64,000 nucleotides of DNA, taken from assembly GCA_018242465.1 (NCBI GenBank), contig JAFEBY010000083.1:1-64000 (forward strand), written 5' to 3'. Position numbers and translations under genes: made by a program. The stretch's first letter is position 1; each line of letters starts with the position of its first letter. This DNA comes from Pseudomonadota bacterium (GTDB lineage Bacteria; Pseudomonadota; Gammaproteobacteria; Xanthomonadales; Xanthomonadaceae). The notes beneath the pieces were generated by a model. That model did no database searches. It had not been told where the DNA came from and was given only the letters and a program-made list of their open reading frames with translations. Of this stretch, positions 17,429 to 28,078 are shown in pieces.

Positions 17429-18241
17429 ATGCACACCCCAGAAGACAGCTTGCTCGGCCGCGAGGTCGCCTATCCGCAGCAATACGATCCGTCGCTGCTG
17501 TTCCCGATTCCGCGCGCGCAGGGTCGCGACGAACTCGGCATCCGCGCCGACGCCTTGCCCTTCATCGGTCACGATCGCTGGCAGGGGTATGAACTGGGCT
17601 GGCTGGACGGTCGCGGCAAGCCGCAGGTGTCCACCGCCGTATTCGAAGTGCCGGCGACGTCGCCGAACCTGGTCGAATCGAAATCGTTCAAGCTCTATCT
17701 CAACTCCTTCAATGCCCATCGCGTCGCTACGCCCGATGAATTGCGCGCCACCATCGAGCGCGACCTGTCGAAGGCCGCCGGTGCGCCGGTGCGCATGCAT
17801 TTCGGCCTGCCTCCAATGCACGGAGACGACGGTGGCGTTTGCATCGACGGACTCGATATCGCCATCGACAACTACGGTCCGCCCGACCCTTCATTGCTGG
17901 CTGGCAGTGGCGATGACGTCGAGGAAACCCTGGTCTCCCATCTGCTGAAATCGAATTGCCCGGTGACCGGACAACCCGACTGGGCCACAGTGCTGGTTCG
18001 TTACCGTGGTCCGCGCATCGATCGCGAAGGCCTGCTGCGCTACGTCGTCGGCTTCCGCGACCAGCGCGAATTCCATGAGCAGTGCGTGGAGCGGATTTTC
18101 GTCGACGTGCTGGAACGGTGTGACCCGCACGCGTTGTCGGTGGAGGCGCGCTATACCCGCCGTGGCGGGTTGGACATCAATCCTGTCAGGGCTCTTCCGG
18201 GGAGTGATTTGCCGGAAGTGTGGAGAACGCCACGCCAGTGA
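17429..18241 (+). CDS. queF: NADPH-dependent 7-cyano-7-deazaguanine reductase QueF
   Basis: A 270-residue QueF of the long, tandem T-fold (E. coli-like) class. It reduces preQ0 to preQ1 in queuosine tRNA modification. The active-site Cys lies in [15 protein letters not shown], and the substrate-binding [12 protein letters not shown] segment is present. ATG 17429 gives the normal N-terminus; the frame is open to 17276, but that stretch is the repeat element. No preQ1 riboswitch or other queuosine genes were recognised nearby. Confidence 0.94.
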   Translation: MHTPEDSLLGREVAYPQQYDPSLLFPIPRAQGRDELGIRADALPFIGHDRWQGYELGWLDGRGKPQVSTAVFEVPATSPNLVESKSFKLYLNSFNAHRVATPDELRATIERDLSKAAGAPVRMHFGLPPMHGDDGGVCIDGLDIAIDNYGPPDPSLLAGSGDDVEETLVSHLLKSNCPVTGQPDWATVLVRYRGPRIDREGLLRYVVGFRDQREFHEQCVERIFVDVLERCDPHALSVEARYTRRGGLDINPVRALPGSDLPEVWRTPRQ

Positions 18242-18333
18242 CGCAAAAATGAATGCGAACGTGATGACGCCTTAACGTCCACCGTGGCATCGTCACCGGG
18301 CCTTATCCATATCCAAGGTCCTGGGAGTCCAAC

Positions 18334-18600
18334 ATGAGCGGTAACGAAGAAAACGTCGATCCGTTGTTCAAAGATGCGCAGACTGGTTCCTTCTCCACCG
18401 AACAATCCACCGGTGGTGGTGGTGGCGCAGGTGATCAGACGTATACCGTCCAGTCGGGCGACACGCTGTCGGCGATCGCCAAGCAGTTCTACGGCCACGC
18501 CAACAAATACAACGTGATCTTCGAGGCCAATCGCGACATTCTCGACGATCCCGACAAGATCAAGCCGGGCCAGATCCTCAAGATTCCGGCTGCCGAATAA
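18334..18600 (+). CDS. LysM domain protein, small
   Basis: An 88-residue protein: a 35-residue Gly/Ser-rich acidic N-terminus without a signal peptide, then one LysM domain ([18 protein letters not shown] through GQILKIP, about 37-85). LysM binds GlcNAc-containing glycans such as peptidoglycan. It resembles the C-terminal LysM part of YgaU/Kbp-type proteins but lacks the BON domain. GGGAG precedes ATG 18334. A lipoprotein gene follows 44 bp downstream and the two share a terminator, so they may form an operon. Confidence 0.82.
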   Translation: MSGNEENVDPLFKDAQTGSFSTEQSTGGGGGAGDQTYTVQSGDTLSAIAKQFYGHANKYNVIFEANRDILDDPDKIKPGQILKIPAAE

Positions 18601-18644
18601 TTCCGGCGCGTGCGTCCCATCCCCACATTCGAGAGAACGAATCC

Positions 18645-19136
18645 ATGAAACAGACCCGTCTTCCGTTGGTCCTGTCCGCCGCGCTGATCGCCAGCGTCGC
18701 CGTCGTCGGTTGCAAGAAGAAGGAAGAAGCGCAGCCGGCGCCGCCCGCCGCGACCACACCGGCCCCGACACCTGCTCCGGCCGCCGCGACCGCTACGGTG
18801 GCTTCGGTCGATCTCGGCAGCGCCGTCGGCGCCGATTTCAAGGTCACTGCACCGGCGACCACCTTCAAGCCGAAGGACACCGTCTATGCGTCTGTCACCA
18901 CCGCGACCAGCGACCCCGCCGCCACCGTGCCGGGCAAGCTGACCGCCACCTGGCATTACGACAAGGCCGGGACCCAAGTGAAGGCGGGCGAGGAAACCAA
19001 GGAATTGAATTTCAGCGGTCCGGGCACCACCGACTTCTTCCTGAAGGTGGCGAATGGGTTGCCGACCGGCAAGTACAAGGTCGAAATCTCGCTCGATGGC
19101 GCCGTGGTCCAGACCAAGGAATTCGAGGTCAAGTGA
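18645..19136 (+). CDS. Putative lipoprotein with C-terminal beta-sandwich
   Basis: A 163-residue protein with a lipoprotein signal (SVAVVGC, Cys23). A charged KKKEE start and an Ala/Pro/Thr-rich linker (about 30-55) lead into a 100-residue domain of alternating strands (YASVTTATSD, LTATWHYDKAGTQV, GKYKVEISLDG) that looks Ig-like. No family name can be given with confidence. It follows the LysM gene and ends at a clear terminator. Confidence 0.75.
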   Translation: MKQTRLPLVLSAALIASVAVVGCKKKEEAQPAPPAATTPAPTPAPAAATATVASVDLGSAVGADFKVTAPATTFKPKDTVYASVTTATSDPAATVPGKLTATWHYDKAGTQVKAGEETKELNFSGPGTTDFFLKVANGLPTGKYKVEISLDGAVVQTKEFEVK

Positions 19137-19189
19137 CGGCGTGATCGCCTGATCGCGGCTTCCATCCGCCACGGTGTGGATGGACATGA

Positions 19190-21526
<2,337 letters not shown>

Positions 21527-21571
21527 CGCGTCGTGTAGGCCGATACCGAGCGCCGTCGCAGCGAAACCGCG

Positions 21572-22117
21572 ATGCTCATCGCATTCAACAAGCCGTATGG
21601 CGTGCTGTGCCAGTTCACCGATCGCAGTACACCGCCACGACCGACGTTGGCGTTGTTCGGGCTGCCGCCGCGGGTCTATGCCGCCGGGCGGCTCGACCAC
21701 GACAGTGAAGGCCTGTTGCTGCTGACCGACGATGGCGCGCTCGCGCATACCATCACCCATCCCCGACACACGCTGGGCAAGCGCTATTGGGTACAGGTGG
21801 AGGGCGATCCCGAGCCAGCGCAGTTGCAGCGCCTGCGCGCGGGGGTGCGGCTCAATGACGGGATGACGCTGCCGGCCGATGTCCTGTGCATCGATCCACC
21901 CTCCTTGTGGCCGCGTGATCCGCCGATCCGGGTGCGCAAGTCGGTGCCGGATGCCTGGCTCGACCTCGGCATCCATGAAGGACGCAATCGCCAGGTGCGA
22001 CGGATGACGGCGGCCGTCGGCCTGCCGACGTTGCGGTTGGTGCGCCATGCCATTGGGGGCTGGCGGCTGAACGGATTGCAGCCGGGGGAGTGGCGCGAGG
22101 TTCCGGTGCGGGTATAA
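21572..22117 (+). CDS. rluE: Pseudouridine synthase RluE-like
   Basis: A 181-residue RsuA-family pseudouridine synthase without an S4 domain, the layout of RluE (23S rRNA U2457 in E. coli). The catalytic Asp is D42 in GRLDHDSEGL; the IHEGRNRQVRRM and LRLVRHAIGGW motifs are intact. Its TAA is directly followed by an ATG in frame with the downstream kinase, suggesting co-transcription. Confidence 0.9.
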   Translation: MLIAFNKPYGVLCQFTDRSTPPRPTLALFGLPPRVYAAGRLDHDSEGLLLLTDDGALAHTITHPRHTLGKRYWVQVEGDPEPAQLQRLRAGVRLNDGMTLPADVLCIDPPSLWPRDPPIRVRKSVPDAWLDLGIHEGRNRQVRRMTAAVGLPTLRLVRHAIGGWRLNGLQPGEWREVPVRV

Positions 22118-22154
22118 ATGGAAAGGGGAGAGGGAAGTGACGGGCAAAACAAGC

Positions 22155-22171
22155 AGGAGGGGAAGGGATTG
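22155..22171 (+). promoter_or_regulatory. Strong ribosome-binding site selecting a TTG start
   Basis: AGGAGG at 22155-22160 lies 8 nt before TTG 22169. The in-frame ATG 22118 has no such site, and its 17-residue extension is Gly/Glu/Gln-rich and unlike receiver domains. Confidence 0.6.
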
Positions 22172-23260
22172 TCAGTCGTGACGCATGCCGGTCGCATCTT
22201 GGTGGTGGACGATCAGGCGATCAATCTGCGCGTCGTATCGTCGCTGCTGGAGCGCCATGGATACCGGGTAACCGGTGCCGCTGGTGGCGAAGCGGCGCTG
22301 GATGCGTGTCGTGAACTCGTCCCCGACCTGATCCTGCTCGACATGATGATGCCGGGCATGGACGGATTCACCTTGCTCAAGGCGATTCGTGGCGACACGG
22401 CCCTGAAGCAGGTGCCAGTGATCTGCCTGACGTCGGTGCAGGACCGCGACCTGCTGGTGCAGGCCTTCGAAGCCGGTGCCGTCGACTACGTCATCAAGCC
22501 TTTCATCGCCGAAGAACTGCTGGCGCGTGTCGGCGTGCACATCGGCTTGAAGCTCACGCGCGATCGACTCGAGCGTGTCGCCAATGAGCGCCAGGACCTG
22601 GTCAACCTGGTCGCGCACGACCTCAAGAATCCCCTGACCAGCATCGTGTTCGCCAGCGACATCCTGGTGAGCAACGGCGTCAAGCCGGAGCGGGTGCCGC
22701 GTTACCTGCAGATGATCCGCGAGAGCACGGGAGATGCGCTCGACTATATCCGCCGCTACCTGGAATCGCAGGCGCCGGGTGAAGAGGGGGCGACTGCCGA
22801 TGCGAACGCTGGCCTCAACGCCACGCTCGATTGGCTGCGCGATCGTTATGAATTGCAGTGCGAAGGCAAGGGGCTGGAGTTGCGCATCAGTCGTGCCGCT
22901 GGCGATCCGCAGGTGCGCATAGAACCGCTGGTGTTGCGCCAGGTCGCGGAAAATCTGGTCACCAATGCGCTGAAATATGCCGATACGGGCGGTGAATTGC
23001 ATCTGGCAGCGCAGGCCGGAGCGCCGGGATTCTGGCGCTTGATCGTCGAAGACCGTGGCCCGGGCATCAGCGCCGGGCAGCAACGCAAATTGTTCAAGCC
23101 ATTCGTGCGCCTGACCGATGGCGATCCACTGGCTGGCCTGTCGAGCGGACTCGGACTGTCGCTGGCGCGGCACATCCTGATGCGCGCTGGCGGCCAACTG
23201 TTCTACGAAAGCCGCGAAGGCGGCGGCGCGCGTTTCGTGATCGAGTTGCCCGCGGCCTGA
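22169..23260 (+). CDS. Receiver domain-histidine kinase fusion protein
   Basis: A soluble 363-residue protein with a receiver domain first and a kinase second. The receiver shows VVDD (13-15 region), phospho-acceptor Asp58 in LLDMMMPGMDG and Lys110. Then HisKA has HDLKNPLTSI (His150), and HATPase_c has N-box LVTNALKYAD, DRGPGIS and SSGLGLSLARH. There is no membrane segment and no output domain, so it probably takes phosphate from another kinase and tunes its own kinase activity, or signals to a distant regulator. No partner is encoded nearby. TTG 22169 is preferred over ATG 22118 on the ribosome site. Its 3' end overlaps the convergent small gene by 58 bp. Confidence 0.87.
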   Translation: MSVVTHAGRILVVDDQAINLRVVSSLLERHGYRVTGAAGGEAALDACRELVPDLILLDMMMPGMDGFTLLKAIRGDTALKQVPVICLTSVQDRDLLVQAFEAGAVDYVIKPFIAEELLARVGVHIGLKLTRDRLERVANERQDLVNLVAHDLKNPLTSIVFASDILVSNGVKPERVPRYLQMIRESTGDALDYIRRYLESQAPGEEGATADANAGLNATLDWLRDRYELQCEGKGLELRISRAAGDPQVRIEPLVLRQVAENLVTNALKYADTGGELHLAAQAGAPGFWRLIVEDRGPGISAGQQRKLFKPFVRLTDGDPLAGLSSGLGLSLARHILMRAGGQLFYESREGGGARFVIELPAA

Positions 23261-23511
23261 ACATCGGTGCGCTTGGCGCGACGGCGCGCGGCATACCACA
23301 GCAAGCCTGCGCCTGCGATCGCCACGGCGGCGATCGCCGGGTTGCGTTTGACGAAGGTGCGGGCGACGCGCGAACCGGTCTTGACCGCGCCGATGGCGGC
23401 GCCGGTTTCGATCCAGCGCATGGCATGGTCGGGGAGGTGTTCCTTCACCGCGTCACCGACCTTGCCGGCGAGATCGACCACGCGATCGGTGTAGTCATCG
23501 AGCTTGTTCAT
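23203..23511 (-). CDS. Small single-span membrane protein (DUF883-like shape)
   Basis: A 102-residue protein: an amphipathic N-terminal helix (DYTDRVVDLAGKVGDAVKEHL), one membrane segment after RNPAIAAVAIAGAGLLWYAA (about 57-76), and a basic tail. The helix followed by RNP and a C-terminal span recalls the ElaB/YqjD ribosome-associated inner-membrane proteins, but similarity is only in layout. The last 19 codons are antisense to the end of the kinase gene. ATG 23511 is the likely start. Confidence 0.6.
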   Translation of the reverse strand: MNKLDDYTDRVVDLAGKVGDAVKEHLPDHAMRWIETGAAIGAVKTGSRVARTFVKRNPAIAAVAIAGAGLLWYAARRRAKRTDVQAAGNSITKRAPPPSRLS

Positions 23512-23571
23512 GGCGGATGTCCGTTCGGATTGGATAACAGTGTCGGTCGCGGGATGTTGTGATGGCGTGAG

Positions 23572-26061
23572 TCAGGTCCCGCGCGGTTTCGCCCGGTGCG
23601 TCGCGGTGGCGTTCCATGGATCATCCGGCCACGGGTGCTTGGGGTAGCGACCCTTCATCTCCTTCTTTACTTCCGGGTAGGTGCGATCCCAGAAGCCGCG
23701 TAGGTCCTGCGTGACCTGCAGCGGACGTCCGCCCGGCGACAACAGGTGCAGTGTCAGCGCGATGCGGCCATCGGCGATCCGTGGTGTTTCCGCCAGGCCG
23801 AACAGCTCCTGCAGTTTGACTGCGAGGACAGGCGACGCCGGCGTGCCGTCGTCGTGCAGGGCGTATTCGACCGTGCGTTCCATTCCCGACGGAACGCGCG
23901 TGCGGACGGGGGCCAATGCATCGACGCGTTGCCGCAGCGACCATTCAACCGTTCCGCGCAGCGCGTCGGAGAGCGCGGAGGATTCCAGCGCATCGATCCG
24001 CCGCAGCCCGAGGAAGGCGGGGCGCAGCCAGTCGTCCAGTGTCGCCAGCAGTGCCGCATCGGAAAGATCTGGCAGCGCGAGATCCGGCATCCATGCGCGC
24101 AGGCATTGCACGCGGATGCGCCATTGCGAGAGCGCATCGCTCCACGGCAACACGCCGAGGCCGTTGTCGCGCACCGCTGCCGTGAGCGCAGTCGCGGCGA
24201 GTTCCGGATCGATCCGGCCTGCCGGCCGCGCCGACAGCACGATGCCGTCGAAACGTTCGATCCGTTCGCTCAACAGCGCCTGTTTCACATCGTCCCAGCG
24301 CACTTCGTCGGCTTCGCGCCAATGCGCGGCGAAGTCTTCGCGCAGGCGTTTTTCGTCGACCGGGAGTGCCCGCAGGATCAGTGCATCGCGCGCTTCGTGG
24401 CGCAACTCACCGATTACGAGCCAGGGTTCGCCATAGAGCGCGCTGTCGTCGAACAGGCGCGCGCTGCGGCCGTTTGCCAATTGGTAACGGCGCGGATCGG
24501 ACGGGTGCTGGCGGGCAATGCGATCGGGATAGGCATGCGCCAGCAGGATGCCGAGTTCGTGCGCGGGAACTTGTGGGGGTGAGGTCGCATCGACGCGCAA
24601 GCGACGACGCCATTGCGATGACGCGGCATCAATGGCGGCGAGCGCGGAGCGGTTGGCATTCGGTGGTGTGCGGCCAGCGCGGAATGCCGCAAGCGCCTGC
24701 CAGCGCTCGGCCAATGCATCGCTGCGGCTGCGCAGGGGATCGCGTGCTTCCAGCAGGGCGGCGAGATCGCAGGCGAGTGCGCGGGTCGTCGCATCGCGTG
24801 CCGACAGCAGCATCGCTGCCAGTCGTGGATGGGTGCCGAGCGCGAGCATGCGGCGGCCGCGTTCGGTGATGTGCCCATCGCGTGCGATCGCATCGAGGCG
24901 TTGCAGCAAGTCGCGCGCGGAAGCGAGGTGTCCCGAGGGCGGCGCATCGACGAAACGCAGTTCGCTGCCGCCCCAGGCCGCGAGTTCCAGCACGAGTGCG
25001 GCGAGATCGACCTGCGCGAGCTCGGGACGGCGTTGCGGATCGAGTCGTTTCGATTCCGGCCATAGGCGATAGGCATGTCCTTCGGCGACGCGACCGGCGC
25101 GGCCGGTGCGCTGGTCGGCGGAGGATTGCGCGATGGCCACGGTCTCCAGCCGCGAAAATCCGCTGTTGGGATCGAAGCGTGGTTCGCGCGCAAGTCCGCT
25201 GTCGATCACCACGCGCACGCCGGGCAGGGTCAGGCTGGATTCGGCGACATTGGTCGCCAGCACCACGCGGCGTCCGCCGCTTTCTCCAGGTTGCAACAGC
25301 TTCGATTGCTGCTCGACCGGCAATTCGCCGTGCAGGGCGAGCACGTCGATATCGCGCAATGCATCGTCGAGCAGGTGTTGCGTCTTGTTGATTTCGCGCA
25401 GCCCGGGCAGGAACACCAGGACGTCGCCGGGATGCGTGGCGATGGCATCTTCTACCGCGCGCTTGACCTGGTGTTCGAGCGCTTCGTCACGACGCGCCGG
25501 AAAATGCGCGACATGCACCGGAAAACTGCGACCGGCGCTGCTGATGTGTGGGGCGTCGAGCCAGCGTGCCAGCGATTCACCGTCAAGTGTCGCCGACATC
25601 ACCACGATGCGCAGGTCGTCGCGCACCGATGCCTGGACGTCGAGCGCCAGCGCGAGCCCGAGATCGCTGGCGAGGTGGCGTTCGTGGAACTCGTCGAACA
25701 GGATCGCGCCGATACCGTCGAGCAGGGGGTCGTCCTGGAGCATGCGGGTGAGGATGCCTTCGGTCACCACTTCGATCCGCGTGCGTGCGGAAACCTTGTT
25801 CTCGAAACGGATGCGATAGCCGACCGTCTCGCCGACGCGTTCGCCCAGTTGTGCAGCCATGAAGCCGGCTGCGGTGCGCGCAGCGACGCGGCGCGGCTCC
25901 AGCATCAGGATCTTGCGGCCCGCGAGCCAGGCGTCATCGAGCAAGGCCAGCGGCAGCTGGGTGGTCTTGCCGGCGCCCGGTGGCGCTTCCAGCACCAGGC
26001 GCGTGTGCGCCGCCAGGGTGGTGCGCAGCTCGGGCAGGATGGCGGCGATCGGGAATTGCAT
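23572..26061 (-). CDS. hrpB: ATP-dependent helicase HrpB
   Basis: An 829-residue DEAH-box helicase of the HrpB group. Walker A APPGAGKTT lies near residue 28, the DEFHERH motif II, SAT motif III and QRTGRAGR motif VI follow, and the HrpB-specific C-terminal domain ends in a tryptophan-rich HPWPDDPWNATATHR segment. HrpB is a conserved but poorly understood RNA or DNA helicase. ATG 26061 is used; GTG 26067 is in frame two codons upstream and neither has a good ribosome site. It is divergent from tatD with about 50 bp between. Confidence 0.94.
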   Translation of the reverse strand: MQFPIAAILPELRTTLAAHTRLVLEAPPGAGKTTQLPLALLDDAWLAGRKILMLEPRRVAARTAAGFMAAQLGERVGETVGYRIRFENKVSARTRIEVVTEGILTRMLQDDPLLDGIGAILFDEFHERHLASDLGLALALDVQASVRDDLRIVVMSATLDGESLARWLDAPHISSAGRSFPVHVAHFPARRDEALEHQVKRAVEDAIATHPGDVLVFLPGLREINKTQHLLDDALRDIDVLALHGELPVEQQSKLLQPGESGGRRVVLATNVAESSLTLPGVRVVIDSGLAREPRFDPNSGFSRLETVAIAQSSADQRTGRAGRVAEGHAYRLWPESKRLDPQRRPELAQVDLAALVLELAAWGGSELRFVDAPPSGHLASARDLLQRLDAIARDGHITERGRRMLALGTHPRLAAMLLSARDATTRALACDLAALLEARDPLRSRSDALAERWQALAAFRAGRTPPNANRSALAAIDAASSQWRRRLRVDATSPPQVPAHELGILLAHAYPDRIARQHPSDPRRYQLANGRSARLFDDSALYGEPWLVIGELRHEARDALILRALPVDEKRLREDFAAHWREADEVRWDDVKQALLSERIERFDGIVLSARPAGRIDPELAATALTAAVRDNGLGVLPWSDALSQWRIRVQCLRAWMPDLALPDLSDAALLATLDDWLRPAFLGLRRIDALESSALSDALRGTVEWSLRQRVDALAPVRTRVPSGMERTVEYALHDDGTPASPVLAVKLQELFGLAETPRIADGRIALTLHLLSPGGRPLQVTQDLRGFWDRTYPEVKKEMKGRYPKHPWPDDPWNATATHRAKPRGT

Positions 26062-26108
26062 CGGCACATTGTAGAAGCGTGCGACGACCGGCCCGCTAAA
26101 ATGCCCGG

Positions 26109-26912
26109 ATGCAGCTCATCGACATCGGCGCCAACCTCACCCACGACAGCTTCGATCGCGACCGCGACGCGGTGCTCGCACGCGCGCACGCCGCAGGCGT
26201 GGCGCAACTGGTCGTCACCGGCGCCAGCCGCGAACATTCGCCGCAGGCGCTGCGGCTGGCGCATGCGCATCCGGGTGTGCTGTTCGCCACCGCAGGCGTG
26301 CATCCGCACCACGCAACCGAATACACCGACGAATGCGATGCCGAGATGCGCGCGCTGCACGCGCATCGCGAAGTCGTCGCGGTCGGCGAATGCGGGCTCG
26401 ACTACTTCCGCGATTTCTCGCCACGGCCGTCGCAGCGCACCGCCTTCGAACGCCAGCTGCAGATTGCGGTCGACACCGGCAAGCCCTTGTTCCTGCACCA
26501 ACGCGATGCCCACGGCGACTTCATGGCGATGATGAAGAATTTCGAGGGACGCATCGGCCCTGCAGTGGTGCATTGCTTTACCGGCACCCGTGAGGAACTG
26601 TTCGACTATCTCGATCGCGACTGGCATATCGGCATCACCGGATGGTTGTGCGATGAGCGCCGTGGTGCCCATCTGCGCGAACTGGTGAAGCACATCCCGG
26701 TCAATCGCTTGATGATCGAAACCGACGCGCCCTATCTGTTGCCGCGCACGCTGCAGCCGATGCCGAAGGATCGCCGTAACGAACCGGCTTTCCTCGCCCA
26801 TATCGTCGAGGAGCTGGCGCGCGATCGTGGTGTCACGGTGGAAGACGCCGCACGCGCGAGCACGGACGCCGCACGCGCGTTTTTCCGCCTGCCCGACGCC
26901 ATGCAGGGTTAA
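26109..26912 (+). CDS. tatD: TatD-family metal-dependent hydrolase
   Basis: A 267-residue TatD-family TIM-barrel hydrolase with metal ligands in DIGANL (residue 4 onward), GECGLDYFRD, HQRDAHGDF, HCFTG and ETDAPYL. E. coli TatD is a Mg2+-dependent 3'-5' exonuclease linked to DNA repair. The N-terminus MQLIDIGANLTHDSFD is typical of TatD itself rather than YcfH or YjjV. A full-length single gene. Confidence 0.92.
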   Translation: MQLIDIGANLTHDSFDRDRDAVLARAHAAGVAQLVVTGASREHSPQALRLAHAHPGVLFATAGVHPHHATEYTDECDAEMRALHAHREVVAVGECGLDYFRDFSPRPSQRTAFERQLQIAVDTGKPLFLHQRDAHGDFMAMMKNFEGRIGPAVVHCFTGTREELFDYLDRDWHIGITGWLCDERRGAHLRELVKHIPVNRLMIETDAPYLLPRTLQPMPKDRRNEPAFLAHIVEELARDRGVTVEDAARASTDAARAFFRLPDAMQG

Positions 26913-26959
26913 TGTTAACAGGTTAAACTTCGCGGGAAATCCACTTTCGGAAGCGTTCC

Positions 26960-28078
26960 ATGTCGTCTTCGATCCGCAGGCTCGCATGTGCCGCCTGCCT
27001 GCTCGTCCTCGTGTTGCCCGCGTGCAAGAAGGACGATGCCGCCACGAAAGCCGCCGAGCCCGCGTTGACCGTCAGCGTGGTGCCGGTGCTGCAGAAGCAA
27101 GTCGCCAATGGACTCACCGTGTCCGGGCCGGTGTCTCCGGTGGAGGAAATGCAGTTGGGTGTCGAAGTCAGCGGACAACGCGTCACCGCGCTCAAGGTCG
27201 ATGTCGGCCAGTGGGTGAAGGCGGGACAGGTGCTGCTCACGCTCGACCATCGCACGCTGGATGCCGCGCTCGCACAGGCGAACGCCAACCTCAGGCAGGC
27301 GCAGGCAGGCGCCGCTCTCGCGAAGTCCAACCTGGTGCGTGGCGAAGGCATGGCCAAGGATCACTACATCAGCGCTTCGCAGCTCGACCAGTTGCGCGCA
27401 TCGAAGCAGCAGGCGGATGCCCAGCTCGCCACCGCGCAGGCCGCGCGCGATACGTCGGCGCTGCAACGCAGTTTCGCCGAATTGCGCGCGCCGGCGAACG
27501 GACAGGTTTCCAAGCGACTGGTGCAGCCGGGCCAGATCGTTGCGGGTGGCACCGAACTGATGCGCCTGATTCGCGATGGCAAGCTGGAATGGCGGGCGGA
27601 ACTGCCGTCGTCGCAGCTATCGCAGGTCAAGCCCGGCGATCGCATCGCCTTGCATGGACGTGACGGTGAAACGGTGGAAGGTCGCGTGCGCGCAGTGAGC
27701 CCGGGCGTTGATGCCAGTACCCGCACCGGCACCGTCTATGCCGATCTGCCCAATCCCGAAGGCCTGCATCCGGGCAGCTATCTCGAAGGCCGCATCGACA
27801 CCGGCCTCGCCGATTCGCCGGTGGTGCCGGCGGCGGCGATCGTGCTGCGCGATGGCTTCCAGACCGTCTTCGTGGTCGATGCGCAGCACAAGGTGCATGC
27901 AACGCGTATCGAGACCGGCAACAAGGAGGGTGGCCAAGTCCAGGTGGTGCGTGGCCTCAAGGCCGGCGATCGCGTGGTGGTCGAAGGCACCGGCTTCCTC
28001 GCCGATGGCGACGTGGTGAAGGTCGTTGCCGCGAGCACCGCCAGTGCGGCCAACGCGAATGCGGGCACCACTCCGTGA
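26960..28078 (+). CDS. RND efflux pump periplasmic adaptor (membrane fusion) lipoprotein
   Basis: A 372-residue HlyD/AcrA-type adaptor. The signal ends in a lipobox (VLPAC, Cys22), anchoring it in the inner membrane. A lipoyl half-motif, a coiled-coil hairpin (about 95-165: LDAALAQANANLRQAQAGAA...), the second lipoyl half (LRAPANGQVSKR) and beta-barrel domains follow. It links the RND pump encoded immediately downstream to an outer-membrane factor. The downstream gene overlaps it by 4 nt (GTGA). No outer-membrane TolC-like gene or TetR-type regulator is next to it. Confidence 0.92.
   Translation: MSSSIRRLACAACLLVLVLPACKKDDAATKAAEPALTVSVVPVLQKQVANGLTVSGPVSPVEEMQLGVEVSGQRVTALKVDVGQWVKAGQVLLTLDHRTLDAALAQANANLRQAQAGAALAKSNLVRGEGMAKDHYISASQLDQLRASKQQADAQLATAQAARDTSALQRSFAELRAPANGQVSKRLVQPGQIVAGGTELMRLIRDGKLEWRAELPSSQLSQVKPGDRIALHGRDGETVEGRVRAVSPGVDASTRTGTVYADLPNPEGLHPGSYLEGRIDTGLADSPVVPAAAIVLRDGFQTVFVVDAQHKVHATRIETGNKEGGQVQVVRGLKAGDRVVVEGTGFLADGDVVKVVAASTASAANANAGTTP

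Noticed and set aside
25075..26532. A 485-codon plus-strand frame over hrpB and tatD
   Set aside because: Overlaps both genes in another frame; composition and lack of motifs mark it as a shadow.
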